The translations under genes and the position numbers were made by a program. 8,597 nucleotides of DNA from Phycisphaerae bacterium. GTDB taxonomy: Bacteria > Planctomycetota > Phycisphaerae > UBA1845 > UTPLA1. The stretch lies in contig JAFGQA010000467.1 of NCBI GenBank assembly GCA_016935885.1, forward strand, positions 1-8,597, given 5' to 3'. Positions 1 to 5,421 of this stretch are shown here, in pieces (within the stretch, counting starts at the first letter, position 1; each line of letters starts with the position of its first letter). The notes below the pieces were generated by a model that was not told the origin of the DNA, searched no databases, and saw only the letters and a list, made by a program, of their open reading frames with translations.

Positions 1-1
1 C

Positions 2-184
2 GACGGCATCGAGGCGGCCGACTACATGGGCCTGACCACTATCGAAATGCCGATGATGGACCTCGGCCGCGAGGCCGTGCGGCTCCTTCCGAACCGCATC
101 GCCCGCCCCGAGGCCCCCGCCGCCCACGTCACCAGGCCCTGCCGCCTCGTCCTCCGCGAGTCGTGCGGCGGGGCGTCCTCATAG
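2..184 (+). CDS. LacI-family transcriptional regulator, C-terminal end (partial)
   Basis: Only the last 60 codons are in the window; the gene begins to the left. The translated end has the look of the LacI/GalR sugar-binding domain terminus: a segment GLTTIEMPMMDLGREAVRLL, then a variable linker, then the closing strand RLVLRESCGG before the stop. Family members normally bind a sugar effector in this domain and control a nearby carbohydrate operon through an N-terminal helix-turn-helix, which is not visible here. GC is very high (49 of 60 bases in one line), typical of the host genes in this window and unlike the next two genes. The final 22 codons recur in diverged form at 2087-2152. Family assignment is fairly sure from the tail alone; target and ligand are unknown. 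Confidence 0.75.
   Translation, partial: DGIEAADYMGLTTIEMPMMDLGREAVRLLPNRIARPEAPAAHVTRPCRLVLRESCGGASS
116..181 (+). repeat. Left copy of duplicated lacI tail
   Basis: These 66 bases align without a gap to 2087-2152 with 56 identities by my hand count; the last 45 bases match at 41. Translated, 17 of 22 residues are identical and the five changes are mostly conservative (A/T, V/L, T/V, R/K, L/I). Several base changes fall in third codon positions, as expected for two genes that diverged under protein-level selection rather than for a recent duplication. The two copies bracket the XRE-ImmA/PIN operon. Confidence 0.8.
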
Positions 185-186
185 AA

Positions 187-203
187 CGTGGGATGAGCCC
201 ACG
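187..203 (+). terminator. Hairpin just after the lacI stop; weak terminator candidate
   Basis: CGTGGG and CCCACG form a perfect 6-bp stem around the 5-base loop ATGAG, starting three bases after the stop codon. There is no T-run behind it, so it does not fit a standard intrinsic terminator. It may act as an mRNA 3' end stabiliser, or need another factor to terminate. Confidence 0.35.
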
Positions 204-215
204 ACCCGCCTAACC

Positions 216-229
216 GTGATCGAGATCAC
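216..229. promoter_or_regulatory. CRP/FNR-type palindrome
   Basis: The sequence GTGATCGAGATCAC is an inverted repeat of two 6-base arms around GA. It has the GTGA-N6-TCAC core of CRP-family operators and differs by one base from the inner 14 bases of the symmetrical E. coli CRP consensus (GTGATCTAGATCAC). It lies 110 bases before the start of the XRE-ImmA gene, so a CRP-like regulator could act on that promoter. Which regulator would bind in this organism cannot be told from the window. Confidence 0.45.
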
Positions 230-284
230 TCATAACGCGTTGCTTGGACCGGCTTAGAGACCCATCCATCCGTCAAGAGAAACC

Positions 285-303
285 AGTTGACAAAAGTTGA
301 CAA
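285..303 (+). promoter_or_regulatory. Double TTGACA box, probable promoter/operator of the XRE-PIN operon
   Basis: AGTTGACAA occurs at 285-293 and again at 295-303, a period of exactly ten bases. Each copy contains a perfect -35 hexamer (287-292 and 297-302). The -10 side is poor: TACACA at 320-325 gives a 17-base spacer but only three consensus matches, and CATACT at 324-329 gives four matches with a 21-base spacer. One-turn spacing on the same DNA face would also suit a repeat-binding operator, for instance for the XRE protein encoded just downstream. Initiation would then fall close to the ATG, leaving a very short leader, and no Shine-Dalgarno sequence is seen. Confidence 0.4.
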
Positions 304-339
304 TAACGCGGCGGCCGGGTACACATACTCGTAGCCGCC

Positions 340-1476
340 ATGGAAAGATCCCTCAATCTGCCCGTCCTGAAGGATGCGCTCATCAAGGCTGGGATGAATC
401 AGTCCGCACTCGCCGAAGAACTCAAGGTGTCCCGCGAGGCGGTGTCGAAATGGTTCAATGGCGCGTCATTCCCAACGCCCGACAAGCTGCTCCGAATCGG
501 AGTTTTGCTAGGGCTCGCCTTCGAACAACTGGTTGTGTCGTCCGCCTCCGCGGCAGTTCCCATCGTTTCATTCCGGAGAAAGGCTGCGAGGAAGACGAGG
601 GATGTTCACTTGGACAATGCGCGCGAAACCGGCGAACTCCTCAAACGATTGGTCAAGTACCTGCCTACCGAGGAGTTGACTCAACCGCCCACGCTCAAGA
701 ATCCGGAGAACGACTACGACTACCTCCAGCGCGTAGCTGCCGATGTCCGGAAGGAAATGGGTGTCGAGGACAAAGCGATCATCCAATTCGAGGACCTCAT
801 CGCGAAGTTTGATCGTCTCCATGCGATTCTTGTCCCCGTGCTTTGGGGTGCGAAGGAGTACCACAGCAACGCGCTCAACATTCATCTTCCGGATTCGAGG
901 ACCACGTGGGTGTTTCTGAATCTGGATAGCAGTGGAGTGGACTTCAAGTTCTGGATGGCCCATGAGCTTGGACACGCCCTGGCGCCCACGCTCGGAGGAG
1001 AAGCGGGCGAGGATTTCGCAGACGGATTCGCGCAAGCCCTGCTGTTCCCGGAGCCCCATGCGGTAGCGCTGTACAGGGAGCTGGAGGGCATTCGTGCGGT
1101 TGGCGTGAGAATCAATGCAGTTCAGACGCGCGCCGCGAAGCATGTTATCTCGCCGTACACGATCCGTCTGGCGTTGGAAGGGTACGAGCGGGCGAAGGGC
1201 CTTGCCCACATCGACCTGGGCGTTGTTGCTGGTTTCATGGGCGCCACCAAGAACTTCGCCAGGCGGTACGGTACAATCACGAGAGCCGTGTTCGGCGCGG
1301 AATCACCCAGCGCGACGGATTACATCGGCAAGGTCCGCAAGGTCTTTGGCGGCAGTTTCTTCGATGCATTGGCCGGGTTCTGTAGGGTCGAGCAGGGCGC
1401 TGAGCACTTCATTCGTCAAGTCCTCGGAGTATCCCTGGCAGACGCGAAAGCCCTGTCGGGAGCGCTCTGCGGATGA
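340..1476 (+). CDS. XRE-family HTH plus ImmA/IrrE metallopeptidase regulator
   Basis: A 378-aa two-domain protein. Residues about 19-65 form an XRE/Cro-type helix-turn-helix (QSALAEELKVSREAVSKWFN as the recognition region). Residues about 150-245 match the ImmA/IrrE (peptidase M78-like) fold, with the zinc motif HELGH at 208-212 and an acidic stretch after it (EDFADGFAQALLFP, E224 the likely third ligand). Family members repress genes or cleave a repressor when triggered, and such fused proteins often sit beside toxin genes. The start at 340 is the only ATG after an in-frame stop at 304-306; it lacks a clear ribosome-binding site. The stop overlaps the PIN gene start by four bases (ATGA), so the two are almost certainly cotranslated. 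GC in a sampled line is about 52%, below the flanking host genes. Probable antitoxin or regulator; that role is inferred from context. Confidence 0.85.
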   Translation: MERSLNLPVLKDALIKAGMNQSALAEELKVSREAVSKWFNGASFPTPDKLLRIGVLLGLAFEQLVVSSASAAVPIVSFRRKAARKTRDVHLDNARETGELLKRLVKYLPTEELTQPPTLKNPENDYDYLQRVAADVRKEMGVEDKAIIQFEDLIAKFDRLHAILVPVLWGAKEYHSNALNIHLPDSRTTWVFLNLDSSGVDFKFWMAHELGHALAPTLGGEAGEDFADGFAQALLFPEPHAVALYRELEGIRAVGVRINAVQTRAAKHVISPYTIRLALEGYERAKGLAHIDLGVVAGFMGATKNFARRYGTITRAVFGAESPSATDYIGKVRKVFGGSFFDALAGFCRVEQGAEHFIRQVLGVSLADAKALSGALCG

Positions 1477-2057
1477 GTGATCCACCTCAGGTCATTCTGC
1501 TGGACAGTAATGCCTATCTCCGCCTGGCGCGTTCCATACATCCTCTCTTGCACGGCTCCTTTGGAGACAACCCGACCTATTCACTGTTCGTGCTTGCCGA
1601 TCTCGATGACGAATACGCTTCGAGTCCCCGCCTGCGCACGAAGTTCGAGTGGGTGAGAGAAGCAAAGTATATTGCGGACCGTGAACACAACCGATACACC
1701 CCTGCCGGAAAGATCCGGGCACGGGTGGACAACGCCTTCTCTTTCCTGGCCAGGTACGCACGGACAGAGAGACTCAACGTGTCGCCCGAGGACTTGAAAG
1801 CTCTTGCGGTGGGCTTCGCCCGTGGCATCCCCGTGGTTTCGGACGACCACGACATGGCGGAGATGGCACGTGTTCATGACATCGAGCGTTGGCCTACGAT
1901 CAAGCTTCTGAAGCTGATGGTTGCGACAGGTCGAATTGACATGGCCAAAGTGGTGGAAGTGCTTGAGTACTTGGATCACGAGAATGACCTGCCGACGTCG
2001 AAAAGCGATCTGCGCAAGCAGTTCAGGGAGTACTTTCAGACCGACTGCCCGATCTGA
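1473..2057 (+). CDS. PIN-domain protein, probable RNase toxin
   Basis: A 194-aa protein with PIN-nuclease hallmarks. A hydrophobic strand ends in the first acidic residue (VILLDSNAY, D11). An acidic cluster follows at 43-47 (D43, D45, D46, E47). A helix carries PEDLKALAVGFARG with D107, followed by the last strand and acids IPVVSDDHDM (D124, D125). PIN proteins coordinate divalent metal with these acids and cut RNA; VapC toxins are the best known. At 194 aa it is longer than a typical VapC (about 130-150 aa), with an extra helical C-terminus (about 140-194). Translation begins inside the stop codon of the preceding gene, so expression is coupled to the XRE-ImmA protein. No VapB-like antitoxin is present, so the upstream protein is the natural partner. 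It may resemble the DUF4411 PIN-like proteins that accompany such regulators, but I cannot confirm that family. Confidence 0.75.
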   Translation: MSDPPQVILLDSNAYLRLARSIHPLLHGSFGDNPTYSLFVLADLDDEYASSPRLRTKFEWVREAKYIADREHNRYTPAGKIRARVDNAFSFLARYARTERLNVSPEDLKALAVGFARGIPVVSDDHDMAEMARVHDIERWPTIKLLKLMVATGRIDMAKVVEVLEYLDHENDLPTSKSDLRKQFREYFQTDCPI

Positions 2058-2086
2058 GACCGACTCCACTTGTGTGCGTTCCGATG

Positions 2087-2158
2087 CCCGCCACCCACTT
2101 GGTCAAGCCCTGCCGCCTCGTCATCCGCGAATCCTGCGGCGGGGCATCCTCAAGGTAG
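2087..2158 (+). pseudogene. Second, diverged lacI tail fragment
   Basis: Reading from 2087 in frame to the TAG at 2156-2158 gives the end of a LacI-family protein, closing with PCRLVIRESCGGASSR. It corresponds to the tail at 116-184 with one extra codon before the stop. No body of a lacI gene lies upstream of it; the PIN gene stop is only 30 bases before. It is therefore a gene remnant or a carried-over 3' end. The differences from the left copy preserve the protein, so the fragment probably came from a different lacI paralogue or an allele replaced on insertion. Confidence 0.75.
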
Positions 2159-2386
2159 GGCGCACTGTCCCCATCGCACCGCTGTCCGGACCCCTGAGTG
2201 GAGGGTTTCGCTCCGTTGAAACCCGGTCTCTCGAATGCCCCCTGCCTGCCCGCGTGCGCCGTGGGGTCCTCAGCGCTCGGCAGGCGTTGCGAGGGCGGCT
2301 GCTTCGTGCCCCCTCTGACCCTAATGCCCCCTTTAACGGCTGTCCCTACTCCCCCACGGCTGTCCCTATTTCCCCCGTCGTGTGTC
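2159..2386. other. Non-coding gap with short repeats between convergent operons
   Basis: No credible gene is seen between the lacI remnant (+) and the end of the 262-aa nuclease gene (-). The stretch is rich in C-runs and repeats CTGTCC at 2165, 2182, 2340 and 2360. A perfect 7-bp hairpin GGGTTTC/GAAACCC lies at 2203-2209 and 2218-2224 with an 8-base loop, but without a T-run. AATGCCCCCT occurs twice, near 2233 and 2323. The gap separates two convergent transcripts, so termination for both should occur here. Confidence 0.5.
2336..2376 (-). repeat. Two tandem REP-like units (GGGACAGCCGT type)
   Basis: On the minus strand two units follow each other directly: GGGGGAAATAGGGACAGCCG (with one more T) at 2376-2356 and GGGGGAGTAGGGACAGCCGT at 2355-2336. 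They differ by one base in length and about two substitutions. A related but looser GGGGGCATTAGGG stretch follows. Such units resemble extragenic palindromic sequences spread by REP-associated transposases, but no transposase is in the window. Confidence 0.6.
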
Positions 2387-3175
2387 TCAGATACGAATCC
2401 GCATTGGCTGCTGTTCGCTGGGACGCTGGAATTCAATGTCCCGTTCCAGTTCTTTGTCAACGTGAATGGTCTCCCCTGTGGCCCGATGATTGATCGCATG
2501 TGCTTCTCTATGCGCAGGTCGTTCACGTTCTGAGAGATCACCTTCGTCTGTGCCGCGAACGTAGAGCCCTTGTCGCATTTGGTACTCTTCTGCAAGAGCA
2601 TAGAACCTGTCAAGGTGAGGAGCGTTGAGCTTCGGGTCCCCGATGAAACACTCGACATATTCCGCGAAGAAGCGGCCGATTGAACGGCTCGCCAGTCCCC
2701 TGAGGTCTGTTTCTAGTGTTCCTACGACGGACGACGCCGGCAGTATCTTGATGCCGCGTCTGCTGTAGACAAACACAAACGAATCAGGGGTGACGCCGAG
2801 CATCTTCTTGCATTGATCCTTAAGGCGCTGGGATTCCGACAGTGATTTCGCACTCCTGCGCCGAGCTAGTTTTGCCTGCGCGAAGAAACCCTTCGTTACT
2901 CGGAACCCGCGCAAGTCCAGGCTCAGGATGCCGAGAAAGTCCGCACCAAACGCCGTCTCTTGCGCGTGCTGTCCGCGATCAGTCAGGGTCTTCGCCCTCC
3001 AGTGGATGCCTTCAATCATCTTGCCATCGAGCTGGTTCTGGATGTTGGCGATGAGCCGGTCCGTGAATGCAGCCTCCTGCTCGACCCAACCATGGCACAG
3101 ATCTGCGAGTGTCTGTTTTGATGCAGCGGTGACCATCTCTGATATGGACTTGAGGATGTATCGGTTTCTGAACAT
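2387..3175 (-). CDS. PD-(D/E)XK nuclease-like protein, 262 aa
   Basis: The central region has the signature of a restriction-endonuclease-like core: an acidic helix (E32, E34), then QETAFGADFLGIL with D79, a beta hairpin, and KGFFAQAK ending in Q100 and K102. This is the E...D...(E/Q)xK pattern of metal-dependent DNA nucleases. Downstream are conserved-looking strands (PDSFVFVYSRRGIKILPA, 130-147) and a segment FAEYVECFIGD (170-180). The last 55 residues are charged and probably disordered. The start is supported by AAGGAG seven bases before the ATG. It is the last gene of the minus-strand series and is separated from the HEPN-like gene upstream by a 138-base structured gap. Likely a defence nuclease; no methylase or ATPase partner is visible, so substrate and trigger are unknown. 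Confidence 0.65.
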   Translation of the reverse strand: MFRNRYILKSISEMVTAASKQTLADLCHGWVEQEAAFTDRLIANIQNQLDGKMIEGIHWRAKTLTDRGQHAQETAFGADFLGILSLDLRGFRVTKGFFAQAKLARRRSAKSLSESQRLKDQCKKMLGVTPDSFVFVYSRRGIKILPASSVVGTLETDLRGLASRSIGRFFAEYVECFIGDPKLNAPHLDRFYALAEEYQMRQGLYVRGTDEGDLSERERPAHREAHAINHRATGETIHVDKELERDIEFQRPSEQQPMRIRI

Positions 3176-3191
3176 TTCTTATCTCCTTCAG

Positions 3192-3306
3192 CGAACTCAA
3201 GGCTCAGGCGCTGGTGACCCGCCCGACGGGCGGAGCGTACGGTGAAAACGGTTGTTCCCACGATTGCAGCGCGGCTACCGCGCGCTACGAATCGTTATTC
3301 CGTTCG
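3192..3306 (-). repeat. attC-like folded site between the 163-aa and 262-aa genes
   Basis: The gap ends are complementary: CGAAC at 3192-3196 and GTTCG at 3302-3306. Inside, GGCGC--GGT at 3207-3215 can pair with ACC--GCGC around 3277-3285. Two perfect GC hairpins with three-base loops fill the middle or compete for it: CCGCCC/GGGCGG at 3219-3224 and 3228-3233, and GCGCGG/CCGCGC at 3269-3274 and 3278-3283. The right core is seven bases from the stop of the upstream gene, and the left core is 16 bases before the next ATG. At 115 bases it is long for an attC site but within the range of Vibrio-type sites. This is the weakest of the three full sites. Confidence 0.4.
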
Positions 3307-3313
3307 ACACTCC

Positions 3314-3805
3314 TCATTCCTTCATGAAGCTAATCAGTCCGTGTTTCTTCAGGAAGAGCTTGTGGCCATATCGGTACAGCTTTCTGTGAGCTTCACTGAT
3401 GAGCTGTGTGGCCGCTTTGATTTCTTCGATTGAGGCTTCCTCAATTCCGCCCTGAAGCCCCTTTGTTCGGCTTACGCTCGGCTTATGTCTGTAGACCTTC
3501 GTGTCGTCAGAAGATCCAAGCCAAGTCGAGTGGACTATACGATTCCTGTGTTCTTCGCATATTCCGAGGTCCTTGATGATCTCGTGCCCTTCGTCACACA
3601 ACGACTTATCTCCCACTGTGAAGGGCAGGATGGAGGCGAGGACATCCAGTCGCTTTCTGAACGACAAGCCCGAGGACAATGCCATGCTTGTGTTCGGGTC
3701 GATCTTTAGGATGCTCGCCAAGAGCATCGAGAATGACATCTCGATTTCCTGGAACTTCACGATCATCTCGCCGATCGGGGCATAGCATTCTTCGATCTTT
3801 TTCAT
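3314..3805 (-). CDS. HEPN-like protein, 163 aa (RNRIVH motif)
   Basis: A small, mostly alpha-helical protein. The motif RNRIVH at 87-92 gives the R-X4-H pattern of HEPN ribonucleases and sits at the end of a helix (EEHRNRIVHSTW). Before it are two helices with a basic turn (SGLSFRKRLDVLASIL, 45-60), and after it a short strand with DTKVY (101-105) and a final helix EEIKAATQLISEAHRKLYRY. The 186-aa gene two positions upstream has the same plan in the same order, so the two are probably paralogues. GAGGAAGA just before the ATG is a good ribosome-binding site. HEPN proteins are common as toxins or abortive-infection effectors that cut RNA; some are inactive binding partners. Function here is inferred from the motif only. 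Confidence 0.6.
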   Translation of the reverse strand: MKKIEECYAPIGEMIVKFQEIEMSFSMLLASILKIDPNTSMALSSGLSFRKRLDVLASILPFTVGDKSLCDEGHEIIKDLGICEEHRNRIVHSTWLGSSDDTKVYRHKPSVSRTKGLQGGIEEASIEEIKAATQLISEAHRKLYRYGHKLFLKKHGLISFMKE

Positions 3806-3814
3806 TCTTCCTCT

Positions 3815-3886
3815 GTCAACGACTCAATCAACCGGCGGCGGTGGAGCGCCAGCGCAACCACCCTGCGGTTGAGTTGCTTGTTCGGG
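3815..3886 (-). repeat. attC-like folded site between the 477-aa and 163-aa genes
   Basis: The 72 bases fold into one long imperfect hairpin. The outer AAC (3818-3820) pairs with GTT (3880-3882), followed by an unpaired spacer. CAA (3825-3827) pairs with TTG (3874-3876), with G3873 left out as a single extrahelical base. TCAACCG (3828-3834) pairs with CGGTTGA (3866-3872). Inside, GGTGG (3840-3844) pairs with CCACC (3858-3862). On the gene strand the site opens as GCCCGAACAAGCAACTC, directly abutting the TAG of the upstream gene, and its other end lies 12 bases before the next ATG. Stem, spacer, extrahelical base and AAC/GTT ends are the recognised structural features of integron attC sites. 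Confidence 0.5.
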
Positions 3887-5320
3887 CTACATGATTAGGA
3901 AATCAAACTTGGCCTTCAGCAGTTCAAATTCCAGGTGTTGATCATCCGATTTTCTTGCTTCTGCGAGCGCGCGCAGATCGTCGTCATCGATTGGCAGCAC
4001 GAACCCTCGTTGGTCATGAGCTGTGTCACGGCATCTGCGCATGAACGCATCCTTGTCATCCAAGTTGCGATAGACTAGCAAGCCGACAATGCCTCTGCTC
4101 GGTGAGAATCGCCCACTGAGCTGATCAAGTTCGGGATTCCCGACCTTGCCGCTGTAGTTCTTGCACTCAACGAAAACATGGGGCGCAGGGTAGTGTTTGG
4201 CCAACCAACCAAAGAAACCGCCAATCGCGAGGTTAATGTACGTGATATCAATGCGCTTGCGCCCGTCGTGGATTCTGTGTTGGACGGTCGGGTCGGCTAG
4301 GCTTGGGTAAAAGAGGGCTGTAAGGAGTTGTTCAACCGAGTCTTCGTAGACGTCTGCGCTGTCTTTCCCCTGAGGCAGCGATATGACTTGGTTCAGGAGG
4401 ACATCCCAATCGGGCTCCTCGCCAACATGCGCACCTGCGAGTTGCCAGTGAGAAAGGGGCGGTGTTGGCCTTCTAGTCTTGTCTGCCCTGTACTCTCTCA
4501 GAATATCCGGATTCCTGAGCGTCGTCTCGATGGCAAGGGTTTTCCCTGAGCCGTGTTTCTTAACCACTTCCTTCTTGTACACTTTCCGTTTGCCGCTCTT
4601 GAGCAGGTGGACCAATTCGGTATTCGCGTTCAGTTCCTCTTGGACAAGATATGTTAGAATGTAGCTCCTGAAGTACTCCTGTTCATCGTACTCAAGCTTA
4701 CGCCTCACAATGACCTTCGGTACGAGGATAAGTTTCCCTTCGCGCGTCACCGGGAGGCTGACATAGCCGCTTCGCCACTTCTTCTCCTCGGGATCCCACA
4801 GAGGGCCGGAGTCGACATCCTGCTCCATCTCCATTCCATAACGGGTGCATGCGTTCTGGGTGTATTCAATAAGGGGGGCGCGAATGATGTTTGTGGCAAT
4901 GTCCGAGATGATGTCATTGCTAATTCCTTCAACCATGAGGATTGTGTCTTCAAGATCTTCGAGCAAGCCCGAGGCCGCTGCTTGGCTCTTGCGCAGCGCA
5001 CGCCACACGTCACGTGCGGATTGCGGTCCGAGCGCTCGTCCCCTCGATTTGCCGCGACTCAGACCCAGGTGAGTCTCGTTGGGCTCGCGAAGGCGTCCAA
5101 GAAGGTACAACCCCAGCTTATCGTCGCGCTTCTTGATCGCCTGAAGAACCGTCTTGAAGAATGACTGTATGAGGGCTACGCAATGCTGTCCCCAGTCTGA
5201 CGGAAGAAGCTTGAGCGCGCGGGGATCGATGAACACGCGGACGTCTTGACGAATGTCCACGTCTACGAAGTCCAGCGACGGCTGTTTCCGCTTCAGTTTG
5301 TAGTACTCGGAGACATGCAT
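3887..5320 (-). CDS. PD-(D/E)XK nuclease-like protein with large N-terminal domain, 477 aa
   Basis: The C-terminal third is a restriction-endonuclease-like core: helix acids E326 and E330 (YEDSVEQLL), D358 in RKRIDITY, and E385/K387 in HVFVECKNYSG, with a following helix carrying Q400. The first 310 residues are not a domain I recognise; they open with SLDFVDVDIRQDVRVFIDPRAL and contain a long helical part. GSGKT at 257-261 is not a canonical P-loop. I chose the ATG at 5320: an earlier ATG at 5428 would add 36 arginine-rich residues translated straight through the folded element at 5331-5396 and overlap the upstream gene. No clear ribosome-binding site precedes 5320. Between two HEPN-like genes. 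Likely a DNA-cleaving defence effector, by fold only. Confidence 0.65.
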   Translation of the reverse strand: MHVSEYYKLKRKQPSLDFVDVDIRQDVRVFIDPRALKLLPSDWGQHCVALIQSFFKTVLQAIKKRDDKLGLYLLGRLREPNETHLGLSRGKSRGRALGPQSARDVWRALRKSQAAASGLLEDLEDTILMVEGISNDIISDIATNIIRAPLIEYTQNACTRYGMEMEQDVDSGPLWDPEEKKWRSGYVSLPVTREGKLILVPKVIVRRKLEYDEQEYFRSYILTYLVQEELNANTELVHLLKSGKRKVYKKEVVKKHGSGKTLAIETTLRNPDILREYRADKTRRPTPPLSHWQLAGAHVGEEPDWDVLLNQVISLPQGKDSADVYEDSVEQLLTALFYPSLADPTVQHRIHDGRKRIDITYINLAIGGFFGWLAKHYPAPHVFVECKNYSGKVGNPELDQLSGRFSPSRGIVGLLVYRNLDDKDAFMRRCRDTAHDQRGFVLPIDDDDLRALAEARKSDDQHLEFELLKAKFDFLIM

Positions 5321-5330
5321 CGTATTATGG

Positions 5331-5396
5331 CCCGAACGTCGCGCCTCAGCCGCGAGTGGCCTCCGGGTCACTCGTCGCCTGAAGGCGGCGGTTCGG
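5331..5396 (-). repeat. attC-like folded site between the 186-aa and 477-aa genes
   Basis: This is the cleanest of the folded gap elements. CCGAAC (5332-5337) pairs with GTTCGG (5391-5396). A short mismatched spacer follows. GCC (5343-5345) and TCAG (5346-5349) pair with GGC (5384-5386) and CTGA (5379-5382), leaving A5383 out, and inner CGAGTG (5353-5358) pairs with CACTCG (5369-5374) with T5375 unpaired. The loop is ten bases. It lies 10 bases before the ATG of the 477-aa gene and about 25 bases after the stop of the 186-aa gene. Two extrahelical bases on one arm, an unpaired spacer and AAC/GTT termini match attC geometry. The R-box is CCGAAC rather than the usual YYYAAC. Confidence 0.55.
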
Positions 5397-5421
5397 TCAT
5401 GTGATGTCTTCCTGTATTGGG

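Noticed and set aside
568..1209. 213-aa minus-strand frame inside the XRE-ImmA gene
   Set aside because: Shadow of the plus-strand gene, which has clear HTH and HELGH motifs.
2336..2376. CRISPR array
   Set aside because: The two 20-base units are directly adjacent with no spacers, and there are only two.
2023..2658. 211-aa minus-strand frame across the lacI remnant and the repeats
   Set aside because: It spans non-coding repeats and overlaps the nuclease gene in another frame; no family-like segments.
4538..4552. GSGKT in the 477-aa protein as a Walker A ATPase motif
   Set aside because: The glycine four residues before GK is missing and no Walker B or ATPase domain surrounds it.
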